Below are positions 17,377 through 25,746 of a DNA stretch of 64,000 nucleotides, piece after piece. Each line of letters opens with the position of its first letter. Positions within the stretch are counted from its first letter, which is position 1. The stretch is from Streptomyces sp. ICBB 8177 (GTDB lineage: Bacteria > Actinomycetota > Actinomycetes > Streptomycetales > Streptomycetaceae), in NCBI RefSeq assembly GCF_003144095.1, contig NZ_NSKH01000023.1:841611-905610 (forward strand). Reading direction: 5' to 3'. The notes under the pieces were generated by a model. The model searched no databases. It was not told the DNA's origin and saw only the letters and a list, made by a program, of their open reading frames with translations. The translations under genes were made by a program, and so were the position numbers.

Positions 17377-17417
17377 CTTCGCCCCGCCGGGGGGTGGGCA
17401 GGCCCGGCGGGGCGAAG
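17377..17417 (-). terminator. Strong hairpin terminator after the G1 peptidase gene
   Basis: Perfect 15-bp arms (17377-17391 and 17403-17417) with an 11-base loop lie 40 bp past the peptidase stop and upstream of the conservon promoter. They separate two minus-strand units. Confidence 0.75.
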
Positions 17418-17457
17418 GGTGTGCGGTGCCGACCGGTGCGCGGCGGCGGGTGGGGTG

Positions 17458-18270
17458 TCAGCTGTAGTTCTCCCAGGTGTCGGAGAAGTCGCCGCCGGAC
17501 AGCGAGCCGGGCTGGGCCATCACGTCGCCGCTGTCCTGGTTCTGCATGGTGATCTCGGTGGGCGAAGTGCTGTCCAGCGACTGGCCGTTGGCGGTGGAGC
17601 CGGTGAAGTCGACCTCGCCGAAGTTCGACAGCTGGGCTATCTGGCCGCCGACGCTGGTCGCCTCGGCCACGACCTCGGCGGAGCTGTCCTGGTAGCCGGA
17701 GGAGCCCGAGTGCCTGGTGGTCTTGGTCCAGCCCTGGGTCGAGTCGGCGAGCGTCATGGTGAAGGTGCCGTCCCCGTTGTCGGTGACGGTCGCGGTCAGC
17801 TGGTCGCCGGGGGCGACGGTGACCGAGTACGGGCTCTCCGAGGCGGGCAGCACCTCCCACCAGGCGCCGTACTCCGCCTGGCCGCCGATGCAGTCGGCCT
17901 CCGTGCCGGTCTGCTCCAGCGCCGAGTTGTTGTAGCCGTCGAGACCGACCCAGTACGAGGAGTAGGTGTCCTGGTCGCCGCAGGTGATCGACGGCTGGAC
18001 CCAGGAGGAGGAGACGGAGGTGTCGCTGCCGTTGGACCCGGTGGCGGCGTAGCCGGACCAGTTGCCCGAGGTCACCCCGGCGTGCTTGCCGGCGTCGCGG
18101 ACGTTGCGCAGATCGTGGCTCTCGTGGCGGGCCACGGAGGGGCTGACCTGCGCCGGGTGGGCGTGGTGGGCGGTCGGCGCGGCGGCGTGCGCGGCGGGGG
18201 TGACGGCGAGCGCGAGGCCCGCCGCTCCCGCGGCGACCGTGAGCAGGCGTGCGGAACCCTTGTGGGGCAT
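17458..18270 (-). CDS. Secreted G1-family (eqolisin-type) peptidase
   Basis: This 270-residue protein has a signal peptide (residues 1-31, ending AAHAA) and a beta-sandwich G1 domain at about 68-268. It begins GNWSGYAATG and contains SSYWVGLDGYNNSALEQTGT. The glutamine in LEQTGT and a glutamate in the SSAEVVAEA region match the catalytic Gln/Glu pair of scytalidoglutamic-type acid peptidases. It is likely an extracellular acid protease. The ATG at 18270 is preceded by GGGAG. It is divergent from a helix-turn-helix regulator gene across 271 bp and followed by a strong terminator. Confidence 0.88.
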   Translation of the reverse strand: MPHKGSARLLTVAAGAAGLALAVTPAAHAAAPTAHHAHPAQVSPSVARHESHDLRNVRDAGKHAGVTSGNWSGYAATGSNGSDTSVSSSWVQPSITCGDQDTYSSYWVGLDGYNNSALEQTGTEADCIGGQAEYGAWWEVLPASESPYSVTVAPGDQLTATVTDNGDGTFTMTLADSTQGWTKTTRHSGSSGYQDSSAEVVAEATSVGGQIAQLSNFGEVDFTGSTANGQSLDSTSPTEITMQNQDSGDVMAQPGSLSGGDFSDTWENYS

Positions 18271-18541
18271 GGGGAACTCCCTCGAATCGTGGGGGGTTTG
18301 TGGGGGGTGCTTGCGCAGGGCTGTGCGGGCTGCTTGCGTGTGGTGCGCGGTACGGCCCTGGTCCCCGTTGGGGCGAGGACCAGGTGGTGGTGGGGGGTGC
18401 CGCAGGAAAGACTGCACGTCGCGTCATGTGCATGGCAAGATGCTGGAAGTCGTTCAGAATTGAGCGAATTGGCGCAGCAGTGCGCAGCGGCACGCGCAAG
18501 TGCGCGGCAGCGCGCGGGACCGGGAAGGCCAGGACGACCCC

Positions 18542-19657
18542 ATGGAGCCCAGACCGCAGGTCGAGTCCAGAACACAGGCCCGCGCCGCGAGAGGGCGGAC
18601 ATCGTTGTCCCCCGGCGTGGGCCCCGCCCCGCAGCCGGCCGGCTGGCCTCCCGCCGACCGGGCGCCCGACCCGCGTCCGGACCGCGCCCGCGCCGCGCGC
18701 CCCGCCGAGTGCGGCGCCGGACACCCGCAGGTGGCCCGGCTGTTGCGAACCGGCCCGTTCGCGGAGGCGCTGCGCGCCGCGATCGCCGCCAGCGGCCTGA
18801 GCCTGGAGCGGGTGCAGGACCGGCTGCGCCGCCGCGGCACCACCGTCTCGGCCGCCACCCTCAGCTCCTGGCAGTCCGGCCGCAACCGCCCCGAACGCCC
18901 CAGCTCACTGCTGGCGTTGACCGCCCTGGAGGACGTACTCGGGCTGCCGCAGGGCGCGTTGGCCGCGCTGCTCGGGCCGCCCCGGCCGCGCGGCAGACGG
19001 GTACCCGGCGCCGCGCGCCGCTCCGCGCTGGCCGACGTGTGGTCCGGACTCGACGACGTCGCCCAGGCGCTGCGCCGGGTCGACACCCGCTGGGACAGCA
19101 GCCTGACCCGGCTGAGCAGCACCATCAGGATCGAACTCGACGAGCGGGGCCGCGAGCGCTCCAAGTGGGCCCGTCAGCTGCTGCTCGCCGACCGCGACGG
19201 GCCCGACCGCTGGGTCACCGTCTACCGCCTCGAACGCCCGGGCCCGCCCCCGCTGGTGCGCGCCGCCCCGCCCTGCCGCACCGGCCGGGTCGTGGAGGTG
19301 CCGGAAAGCGGGCTGCTGGTGGCGGAGTTGCTCTTCGACCGGCCGCTCGTGCGCGGTGAGACGATCATCGTCGAGTCCACCCTCGAACACCGCGCGCCGC
19401 GCCCGTTCTCCACCCGCATCGAGTCCACGCTGCACGTGCCGGTGCGCGAGTACGTGCTGGAGGTGCGGTTCGACCCGGCCGCGCTGCCCGTCACCTGCCA
19501 CTCCTTCCGCAGCGCCGGGCTCGACTCCCGCCCGCAGGAGAAGCTGCTCAGGCTGGACGCGGCGGGCGCCGTCCACGCCGTCGCGCTCGCCGCCGGACCG
19601 TGCCGCTTCGGCATCCGCTGGAGCTGGGACGACGCCCACGGCACCGGCGACGCCTGA
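18542..19657 (+). CDS. XRE-like helix-turn-helix protein with C-terminal sensory-like region
   Basis: This is about 371 residues. A disordered basic Pro/Arg-rich start (about 1-60) leads into a helix-turn-helix at about 75-125 (FAEALRAAIAASGLSLERVQ, then TTVSAATLSSWQSGRNRPER). A C-terminal region of about 200 residues reads as a beta-rich domain (TVYRLERPGP, ETIIVESTLEHRAP, EYVLEVRFDPAAL). It could be a DNA-binding regulator with a ligand- or partner-binding domain. Targets are unknown, but it lies between the secreted peptidase and the prenyl-synthase pair. The start at 18542 has AGGACG upstream; a longer frame from 18500 is possible. Confidence 0.8.
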   Translation: MEPRPQVESRTQARAARGRTSLSPGVGPAPQPAGWPPADRAPDPRPDRARAARPAECGAGHPQVARLLRTGPFAEALRAAIAASGLSLERVQDRLRRRGTTVSAATLSSWQSGRNRPERPSSLLALTALEDVLGLPQGALAALLGPPRPRGRRVPGAARRSALADVWSGLDDVAQALRRVDTRWDSSLTRLSSTIRIELDERGRERSKWARQLLLADRDGPDRWVTVYRLERPGPPPLVRAAPPCRTGRVVEVPESGLLVAELLFDRPLVRGETIIVESTLEHRAPRPFSTRIESTLHVPVREYVLEVRFDPAALPVTCHSFRSAGLDSRPQEKLLRLDAAGAVHAVALAAGPCRFGIRWSWDDAHGTGDA

Positions 19658-19686
19658 CACGGGCGACCCCGGGCCGTCGGCCGGAC

Positions 19687-20607
19687 TCAGCGCCCGCGAC
19701 GGGCGTTGACCCACTCGCGCAGCAGCACCGCGGCCGTCCCCGGCTTCGACGCCTTCACCGGACCGCGCAGCAGCCCCGCGCCCTCGGCCCGCGCCGCCGT
19801 CAGCGTCAGGTCGTCCAGACCGGCCAGGGCGCGCAGCAGCGGCCGGCCCACCGGCGGCACGTCGGGGATCAGCCGGTGGGTGGCGGCGAGCCCGTCGCGG
19901 ACCTGCCCCAGCACGTACGCGACCAACTCGCGCGTCGCGGGCGTGTCCCGGGCCGACCGCAGATCGTCGCGCGTGACGCCGAAGCGCTCCAGCGTCTCCA
20001 GCGGCAGCGTGAGCCGCCCGGCCGCCAGGTCCTCCGCGAGGTCGTTGACGAAGTCGAGCCGCTGGGCCGCGTCGATGTAGGTCCGGCAGGCGGTGCGGAA
20101 CGCGGCCCGGGCGGCGTCCCCCTCGGGTTCCAGCAGGCAGGCGACGAGCAGGAACGCGGGCAGCGAATAGCGCTCCACATAACGCAGGTGGTCCGCCTCC
20201 GTCGCGAACCCGGTGAAGTCCAGGTCCGCCCGCGCCGTGTCCAGGTAGGCGGCCACGTGCTCGCCCAGCCGGGGCCTCGCCGCCGCGCTGTGCAGCAGGG
20301 CTCGCAGGCCCGGGTCGGCCTCGCGGTCGGCGCCGTCCGCCAGCCCGGCACGCACCTCGCGCTCCCATGCCTCCCATGCCTGCGCCCGGCCCTCCTTGGG
20401 GCCGCTGTCGAGGAGGTTGTCGCAGGTGTGCATGAACGCGGTCGCCGCCACCACGTGCGGCAACAGCTCACGCGGCAGCAGCAGGAGCGCCGCGAGGTAG
20501 GCGTCGCGCTTGAACCGCACGACCACCTCGCGCTGCCGGGTGTAGTCGGCGCGCAGCGCCGTGTCGCGGATCCCGGCCGCGTCGAGTGACTTCTCCCATG
20601 CGCCCAT
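19687..20607 (-). CDS. Squalene/phytoene synthase family enzyme
   Basis: This 306-residue all-helical trans-isoprenyl diphosphate synthase family member has the first Asp motif TCDNLLDSG (D63 and D67) and the second DFVNDLAEDLAAGR, which bind magnesium-diphosphate. A substrate helix RLTLPLETLERFGV lies between. Family members condense two prenyl diphosphates (to presqualene, squalene or phytoene). No hopanoid or carotenoid genes are in view, so the product is open. The ATG at 20607 is chosen over an upstream GTG/ATG extension. It is divergent, by 176 bp, from an FAD oxidoreductase that could act on its product. Confidence 0.88.
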   Translation of the reverse strand: MGAWEKSLDAAGIRDTALRADYTRQREVVVRFKRDAYLAALLLLPRELLPHVVAATAFMHTCDNLLDSGPKEGRAQAWEAWEREVRAGLADGADREADPGLRALLHSAAARPRLGEHVAAYLDTARADLDFTGFATEADHLRYVERYSLPAFLLVACLLEPEGDAARAAFRTACRTYIDAAQRLDFVNDLAEDLAAGRLTLPLETLERFGVTRDDLRSARDTPATRELVAYVLGQVRDGLAATHRLIPDVPPVGRPLLRALAGLDDLTLTAARAEGAGLLRGPVKASKPGTAAVLLREWVNARRGR

Positions 20608-20783
20608 CCCGGCCGCCCTTCGTCGTCCCACGCTCCGTGGCGGCCCCGCCCCCGGGTCAGGATCCCGGCGAACCGCTCCGGGACAGTGGATCACGCCGCG
20701 CCGCACGCCGTCAGCGGGGCCCACGGCAGGCGCGAGCCCCTTAGGGTGCGGTGGGGGAACGATGCCGATTCCGAGGGGGAGTT

Positions 20784-22196
20784 GTGCGTACGGCTGTCGT
20801 GCTGGGGGCCAGCGTCGCGGGGCTGCTGGCGGCCAGAGTGCTGAGTGATCACGCCGAGCGCGTGGTGATCGTCGAACCGGACGACATGGCGGCCGGTGGC
20901 CGCACCGGTACGGACGCCGGGGGAGCGGCGGGCGGCCCCCGGCCGGGCGTGCCGCAAGGGGTGCAGTTGCACGTCCTGATGGCGATGGGCCGCACCCAGC
21001 TGGACCGCTGGCTGCCCGGCATGTCGGACGAACTCCTCGGCGACGGCGCGGTGTTCTGCGCGGGCGAGCGGGTCCACCAGTACACCGACGGCGTCCGCCG
21101 GCCGCTGATCCCGGGGCACGACCTGATCAGCTCCACCCGCCCGTTCCTGGAGCAGCGGGTGCGGCGCCGGGTGCTTGGCCTGCCCAACGTCGAAGTGGTG
21201 CGCGGCCGGGCGGACGGCCTGCGCTTCACGGCCAACACCGTCGGCCGGCGGGTGTGCGGCGCCTCCTACCTGCCCACCGGTGATCCGGCGACCGACGACG
21301 AGCGGTCCCCGGCCGGGCCCGCCGGCGCCCGCCGCGTCTGCCTGGCCGCCGACCTCGTGGTGGACGCGACCGGTCGCGGCACCCGGATCGGCGCGTGGCT
21401 GGAGAAGGCGGGCTGGCAGGCGCCCCCGGTCGAACGCATCGCCATCGACCTGGGCTACGCCACCGCCCTGCTGCGGCGCGGCCCCGAACTCCCCGACGTC
21501 GCCGTCACCACCGCGCTGTCCACCCCGGCGCCCGCCGGGTCGCCCCAGCCGGACTCGGCCGCCGTGGCCGAGGTGGAGGGCGGCCGGTGGATGATGGTTT
21601 TGAGCGGATACGCCGCACGCCGCCCCGGCCGCGACCCGCGGGAGTTCGTGGCGCGCTGTGCCGCGATCCCGGCCGGGCCGGTGCGCGAGATCGCGACCGG
21701 GTGCGAGCTCCTCGGCGACGTCGTGTGCCACCGGGTCCCGGACAGCAGGCGGCGGGAGTTCACCCGGCTGAGCCGCTTCCCGGCCGGGCTGGTCGTGGTC
21801 GGCGACGCCGCCGCCTCCTTCAACCCCGTCTACGGGCAGGGCATGACGTCGGCGGCCCTGCACGCGTCCTGTCTGTCCGCGTACCTGCGTTCGGGCGGCC
21901 GGGTCGACGAGCCCGCCCGGGACTTCTTCGTCCGGCAGCGCGTCGTGGTCGACGCGGCATGGCAGCTGTCGGCCGTCGGCGACCTGGCCCAGCCGCACGT
22001 CGACGGCCCCTACCCAGCCGGATTCCGGGCCGCCCAGTGGTACAGCGCCCGCCTCGGCCGAGCCTGCGCACTCGACCCCGAGGTCTACCGCCGGTTCCTC
22101 GACGTGGTGAACATGCGCGAGCGCCCGGGGCTGCTGTCCCGGCCCGGCACCGCGCTGCGCGTCGCCCGCGCGCTGCTCGCCGCGAACCGCGGCTGA
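20784..22196 (+). CDS. FAD-dependent oxidoreductase (monooxygenase/halogenase-like fold)
   Basis: This 470-residue flavoprotein has an N-terminal dinucleotide fold VVLGASVAGLLAARVL ending in the acidic VVIVEPDD. Its second FAD motif is VVVGDAAASFNPVYGQGMTSA (about 335-355), the GD-box of PHBH-type and squalene-epoxidase/geranylgeranyl-reductase-like enzymes. The middle holds the substrate domain. The GTG at 20784 is preceded by GAGGGGG. It is divergent from the squalene/phytoene-synthase gene, so it may oxidise or reduce that product. It is convergent, 13 bp apart, with the MAB_1171c membrane gene. Confidence 0.88.
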   Translation: MRTAVVLGASVAGLLAARVLSDHAERVVIVEPDDMAAGGRTGTDAGGAAGGPRPGVPQGVQLHVLMAMGRTQLDRWLPGMSDELLGDGAVFCAGERVHQYTDGVRRPLIPGHDLISSTRPFLEQRVRRRVLGLPNVEVVRGRADGLRFTANTVGRRVCGASYLPTGDPATDDERSPAGPAGARRVCLAADLVVDATGRGTRIGAWLEKAGWQAPPVERIAIDLGYATALLRRGPELPDVAVTTALSTPAPAGSPQPDSAAVAEVEGGRWMMVLSGYAARRPGRDPREFVARCAAIPAGPVREIATGCELLGDVVCHRVPDSRRREFTRLSRFPAGLVVVGDAAASFNPVYGQGMTSAALHASCLSAYLRSGGRVDEPARDFFVRQRVVVDAAWQLSAVGDLAQPHVDGPYPAGFRAAQWYSARLGRACALDPEVYRRFLDVVNMRERPGLLSRPGTALRVARALLAANRG

Positions 22197-22209
22197 GCGC
22201 CTCCCGCCG

Positions 22210-23409
22210 TCACGCTGCGGCGGTGCGCCGTCCCAGGAGGTCGCGCACCAGCGGATGGTCCAGCGAGCGTGCCACCCTCACCAGGTGGGCACGCTCGCTG
22301 TGCGGCGCCACGTCGGTGTGCCGGGGCAGCACGCTGTACGCCGGCGGCTCGCCGCGCCCCCTGCGGTCCACCGCGTCCAGCAGCATCGCGGCGGCGGTCA
22401 GCGCGCGCACCTCCTCGGGGGTGGCCCGCGCCGCGTCCGCCGCCCGCGCGACCTCAGCGGCGAGCCCGGGGTCCATCCAGGGCGACAACGCCCGCTCCGC
22501 GTCGCAGATGTCGGCCAGCCGCCGCACCAGCAGCCAGGCCCCCGCGCTCAGCAGCGACCAGCGCTCCACCATCCGTCCCGGCGGCGCCAGCGCCACGGTG
22601 CGCCCCGCGCCCTCCACCGCGGTGTCCCACAGCGGTCGCAGCCGCCGGTAGTCGCGCCGGTCGCGCCACCAGGTCTGCAACACCGGCCCGGAAAAGCCCC
22701 AGTTGAGGACGAAGGCGCCCACCGTGCCGGACAGCGCACCGAGTTGGGTCAGCTGGTCGAGCGCGTGGTCCCCGGTGGCGGCCAGCGCCAGCGAGGGCCC
22801 GGAGAAGACCACGTAGCCGAAGATGAACAGGGACGCCGTGCCGATGTCGCGCAGGCCCTTGCGCAGCCGCTCGTTCTCGGTGCGCGAGCCCTGCCGGCAC
22901 TCCCAGGCCGCCGACAGCATCGAGTACGACAGGCCCACCATGAACACCGTGAGGAAGGCGACCACTTCCCCGTCGCCCGCGTACGAGACGTTGAACGTCA
23001 GCGGATGCTCCGGCCCCGTGATGCGGGCGCGCAGGAACGTGACGGCCATAGCCGCGAGGATCGCCGCGTAGCAGACGGCGTGCACCCCCACGCGCAGCCT
23101 CGGCGCGGGCACGCCCCTGACCTCGGCGGCCCACAGCACGGCCAGCAGATGGGCATGCGCGCTGAACAGGACGATGCAGGAGTACACCACGAGCGTCGCG
23201 AACCCCGGCCGTCCGGCGGCGGAGTCGATCGCCCGGTACACCAGCGGGGTCGCCCCCAGGAAGGCCCCGATCCCCGCGACGTGGCAGGAGATCATCACCA
23301 CCAGCGACACCGTGAAGCCGCGCCGCAGCGCCACCACCTTCACCGCCGCGCTGGAGCAGCCGATGAGCACGACGACCAGGTAGACGACGTCGGCCGTGCC
23401 CTCAGACAC
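22210..23409 (-). CDS. MAB_1171c family (DUF6545) polytopic membrane protein, module 1
   Basis: This 399-residue protein has about seven hydrophobic helices in residues 1-245, then a soluble helical C-terminal domain (about 250-399) with GRMVERWSLLSAGAWLLVRR and RRLADICDAERAL. The family is annotated as a putative transporter, but nothing in the sequence shows transport. Receptor-like architecture (membrane part plus cytoplasmic helical domain) fits equally well. The GTG start overlaps the upstream HExxH gene by eight bases, so the two are co-translated. A paralogue with the same layout is at 38575-39795. Confidence 0.8.
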   Translation of the reverse strand: MSEGTADVVYLVVVLIGCSSAAVKVVALRRGFTVSLVVMISCHVAGIGAFLGATPLVYRAIDSAAGRPGFATLVVYSCIVLFSAHAHLLAVLWAAEVRGVPAPRLRVGVHAVCYAAILAAMAVTFLRARITGPEHPLTFNVSYAGDGEVVAFLTVFMVGLSYSMLSAAWECRQGSRTENERLRKGLRDIGTASLFIFGYVVFSGPSLALAATGDHALDQLTQLGALSGTVGAFVLNWGFSGPVLQTWWRDRRDYRRLRPLWDTAVEGAGRTVALAPPGRMVERWSLLSAGAWLLVRRLADICDAERALSPWMDPGLAAEVARAADAARATPEEVRALTAAAMLLDAVDRRGRGEPPAYSVLPRHTDVAPHSERAHLVRVARSLDHPLVRDLLGRRTAAA

Positions 23410-23926
23410 CGGGCCTCCTGTTCTCCAGCGCCGAGGTGTACGAGCCGGTGGCCGCGGCGCCCGGGGTCAGGTCGAGCATCTGCATCAGCTCGGTACCGCC
23501 GACCTCCGCCAGGTGCTCCACCTCGTCCCGGTCGTGCGCGCCGTCCAGGCAGCGGCCGAGCAGCACCATCTCCACCATGTCCTGGCCGAGACCGGGCATC
23601 AGCGCGCGGGCGGTCTCCGGGTCGATGGGCCCGTCCTGCGCGGGCGCGTCGTCGTGCAGCAGGTGGAACAACTCGTGGCAGGTGATGACCATCTGGAGGA
23701 ACCGCGGGGCGGTCGCGTCGACCACCACGACGTCCCGGTCCTGGCGCACCGCGCAGAAGCCGGTCACCCGCGGCGCCAGCACCCGGTGCACCACCTCGAC
23801 GGGCTTGCCGCGTGCCGCGGCCACCGCGTCGACCAGGTGCTGGAGGGTGAGCGGGCGGCCCTGCGGGAGGGCGAGCCGCCGGCGGATGAGCCTGCGGGCA
23901 CGGCGCCTGTCGCTGCTGATGCCCAT
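23402..23926 (-). CDS. ImmA/IrrE-type HExxH metalloprotease-like protein, module 1
   Basis: This 174-residue protein has the zinc-protease motif ITCHELFHLLHDD (HELFH at 84-88) after a short helix-rich N-terminus (LTLQHLVDAVAAARGKPVEV). ImmA/IrrE proteins cleave or otherwise inactivate helix-turn-helix repressors, and the gene directly follows such a regulator (174 bp). A zinc site is therefore plausible, but the third ligand is not certain. It overlaps the membrane-protein gene by eight bases. RBS GAGGAAG precedes the ATG. The paralogue is at 39779-40450. It is often annotated as a toxin component; that label is not supported here. Confidence 0.8.
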   Translation of the reverse strand: MGISSDRRRARRLIRRRLALPQGRPLTLQHLVDAVAAARGKPVEVVHRVLAPRVTGFCAVRQDRDVVVVDATAPRFLQMVITCHELFHLLHDDAPAQDGPIDPETARALMPGLGQDMVEMVLLGRCLDGAHDRDEVEHLAEVGGTELMQMLDLTPGAAATGSYTSALENRRPGV

Positions 23927-24100
23927 CTGCCTTCCTCCTCAAGGCGCGTGCGGCCGGCGTCGAACGGCTGATCGCTGGAGCACCGATCGTAGTCGCGGAC
24001 GGGGACGACCCCGACCATGGCGGCCGGGCGGGGCCCGGGCCGCCGGGGGAGCGCCGCCTCAACGGCCCGATGAGGCGGCGGCCCGCGGACGGCCCAAGGT

Positions 24101-24919
24101 CTAGGACCGCTTCGGCCAGGTGTGGTTGAGGACGCGCCCGACGACCCGCTGGACCCGCTCGTCCCGCAGGGCGATCAGCGTGCGCAGGCTCTGCTCGATC
24201 TCCTGGACGGCCGGCGAGTCGTCCTCCGCCGTGAGGTAGACCTCCGAGACCCGGAAGTGCCGGGCGACCAGTTCCTTCGGGCCGTGGACGAAGTACGACA
24301 GTGAGACGCCGAAGAAGCGGGCGAGTTCCGCGGCGACCGGCAGGCCCGGCTCGTTGGTCCCGGCACGCAGGTTGCCGATGTACTGGCCGGACTTGCCGAC
24401 CGCGGCGCCCACCTCGCGGTTGGAGTACGGCTTGCCGGTGGCCGGGGAGATGCGCTGGCACAACTGGTCCAGCCGCACCGCGAAGGTGTCGCCGTTCAGC
24501 GGAGCCCCCACGCACAGCCGCCGGATCGTCTCCACCGGGACGCCGCTGGACTCGGCGACCTCCTCGTGCGTCCACGGGCCGCGCCCGGCCGGGTAGATGT
24601 CGGCGAACAGCAGGTTCATGCGCCGGGACACGCACGTCCAGGCGCGCACCTGCGGCGAGTCGTCCGGCAGTGTCAGGAATTCCACCGGGACCCTGAAGTG
24701 CCGTGCGACTGACTTGAGTTGGTCGTCCGTCGGGTCGGGCGCGTCGCTCGCCTCGGCGTCGCACAGCCGCCGGATGACCTCCGCCGGCACGCCGGTGGAC
24801 TCGGCGACCTCTTCCTGCGTCCACGGGCCGCGGCCCGCAGGGTGGACGGCCCGGAAGAGCGAGCGCAGTCGGCGGGCCACCCGCAGGGCGGGCCGGTCGG
24901 CGCTGCTGCCGTTGCTCAT
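24101..24919 (-). CDS. EspR-like regulator with repeated, apparently nested helix-turn-helix units, module 1
   Basis: This 272-residue protein has unit 1 as residues 18-90. Unit 2 begins at 99-136 (AGRGPWTHEEVAESSGVP, nearly identical to residues 28-45). It is then interrupted by a third full unit at about 145-215 (GKPYSNREVGAAV, YIGNLRAGTNEP, LARFFGVSLSYF). It resumes at 218-238 (VARHFRVSEVYL, matching VARHFRVPVEFL at 71-82). The end, TLIALRDERVQRVVGRVL, matches the dimerisation helix of EspR-type regulators. It probably binds DNA. The ATG at 24919 is chosen; a GTG five codons upstream (24934) is also possible. It heads the module at 22210-24919. Confidence 0.82.
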   Translation of the reverse strand: MSNGSSADRPALRVARRLRSLFRAVHPAGRGPWTQEEVAESTGVPAEVIRRLCDAEASDAPDPTDDQLKSVARHFRVPVEFLTLPDDSPQVRAWTCVSRRMNLLFADIYPAGRGPWTHEEVAESSGVPVETIRRLCVGAPLNGDTFAVRLDQLCQRISPATGKPYSNREVGAAVGKSGQYIGNLRAGTNEPGLPVAAELARFFGVSLSYFVHGPKELVARHFRVSEVYLTAEDDSPAVQEIEQSLRTLIALRDERVQRVVGRVLNHTWPKRS

Positions 24920-25063
24920 TCCGCGGTCGCTCACTTCCGTAAGGAGGCACTCCTCTCGGTCACCGCTCCTACTGTGGCAGCGCGGATCCGGGCCCGGCAA
25001 GAGCGGGTGACCGTACGGGCAAGGCGGCGGGAGCGCGGTGATCGGGGGGTGGTGAAAGTATAG

Positions 25064-25093
25064 TTGACAACACCTCGCGACCTGGCGCAGGAT
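25064..25093 (+). promoter_or_regulatory. Sigma-70-type promoter in the intergenic region
   Basis: TTGACA (25064-25069) and CAGGAT (25088-25093) are separated by 18 bases, close to the Streptomyces HrdB consensus. It points right, away from the EspR-like gene, with no convincing gene directly downstream. Confidence 0.5.
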
Positions 25094-25099
25094 CGGGTA

Positions 25100-25205
25100 C
25101 AGCGCCGAACCGGCCGACCGCCCCAGGGCGGAGCGCCCGGCGCCACACGGGGGTAGTCGCAGCTCAGGGCGCGGCATTTCGGGCCACGTCCTGAACTGCG
25201 ACTCA
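25100..25205 (+). ncRNA. Candidate small RNA ending in a long hairpin
   Basis: Downstream of the promoter at 25064-25093, a 14-bp stem with one mismatch (25155-25168 with 25190-25203, 21-base loop) could end a transcript of about 105 bases. There is no ribosome binding site plus open frame inside it. It resembles no RNA family I recognise. Confidence 0.35.
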
Positions 25206-25746
25206 AGTCCCCGGGCCGCGGCGCGATGCCTCACCAACGCGGCCCGCTCACCCGCCACTTGGCCGATCCTCCCGAGGCGACCGCGCCCCGCCAGGCCTGG
25301 CGTGCGCGGCGCTGCCGGTCATCGCGGTCTTCACCGTCAAGGACTTCGGCTTCCTGCCGGCGCCGACCCCGGCTCGTCGCTGAGCCGGATCCTGCCCGGC
25401 GTCGTCGCGCCGGCCGCCCGCGCGGGCCTCGTCGACAGCCTGGCTGTCAAGGCCCGCCGCCCCGAGGCCCACGCCCGCATCGGCCCGGGCGACGAGGCCT
25501 TCCAACTGGAGAGGGCCGCCTCTTCCTGAACCCACTCCCCGCGCTCCCGCCCCCTGGCCCGCCCCCCCGTCCGAGCGCAGGCGGGCGGCAGGTGGCGGCG
25601 GTAGCATCCGACGCGGGGGCGAGGTGGTCGTTTCGCGGCCTTCGCCCCCGCGTACGTGCTTGGGAAGGAAGGCGACTCGCAGGCCGTCACACCAGGCGTT
25701 CCCGCCGTGCGACGTCGTCCGCTCCGACGACCTCGAAGGGACCACC
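25206..25746 (+). other. Gene-poor stretch with possible decayed coding fragments
   Basis: These 541 bp hold no convincing intact gene. At 25281-25382 one frame reads like a coherent peptide (ALPVIAVFTVKDFGFLPAP, then a stop). A second frame at 25372-25529 continues protein-like (LSRILPGVVAPAARAGLVDS, ending in a stop). The pair suggests a frameshifted remnant, but I recognise no family. The last 100 bp lead to the dodecin start. Confidence 0.3.

Noticed and set aside
23402-24919. Classical toxin-antitoxin pair
   Set aside because: Although HExxH proteins of this kind are often labelled toxin component, there is no known toxin fold. The HExxH motif and EspR-like partner fit a regulatory protease/regulator pair better.
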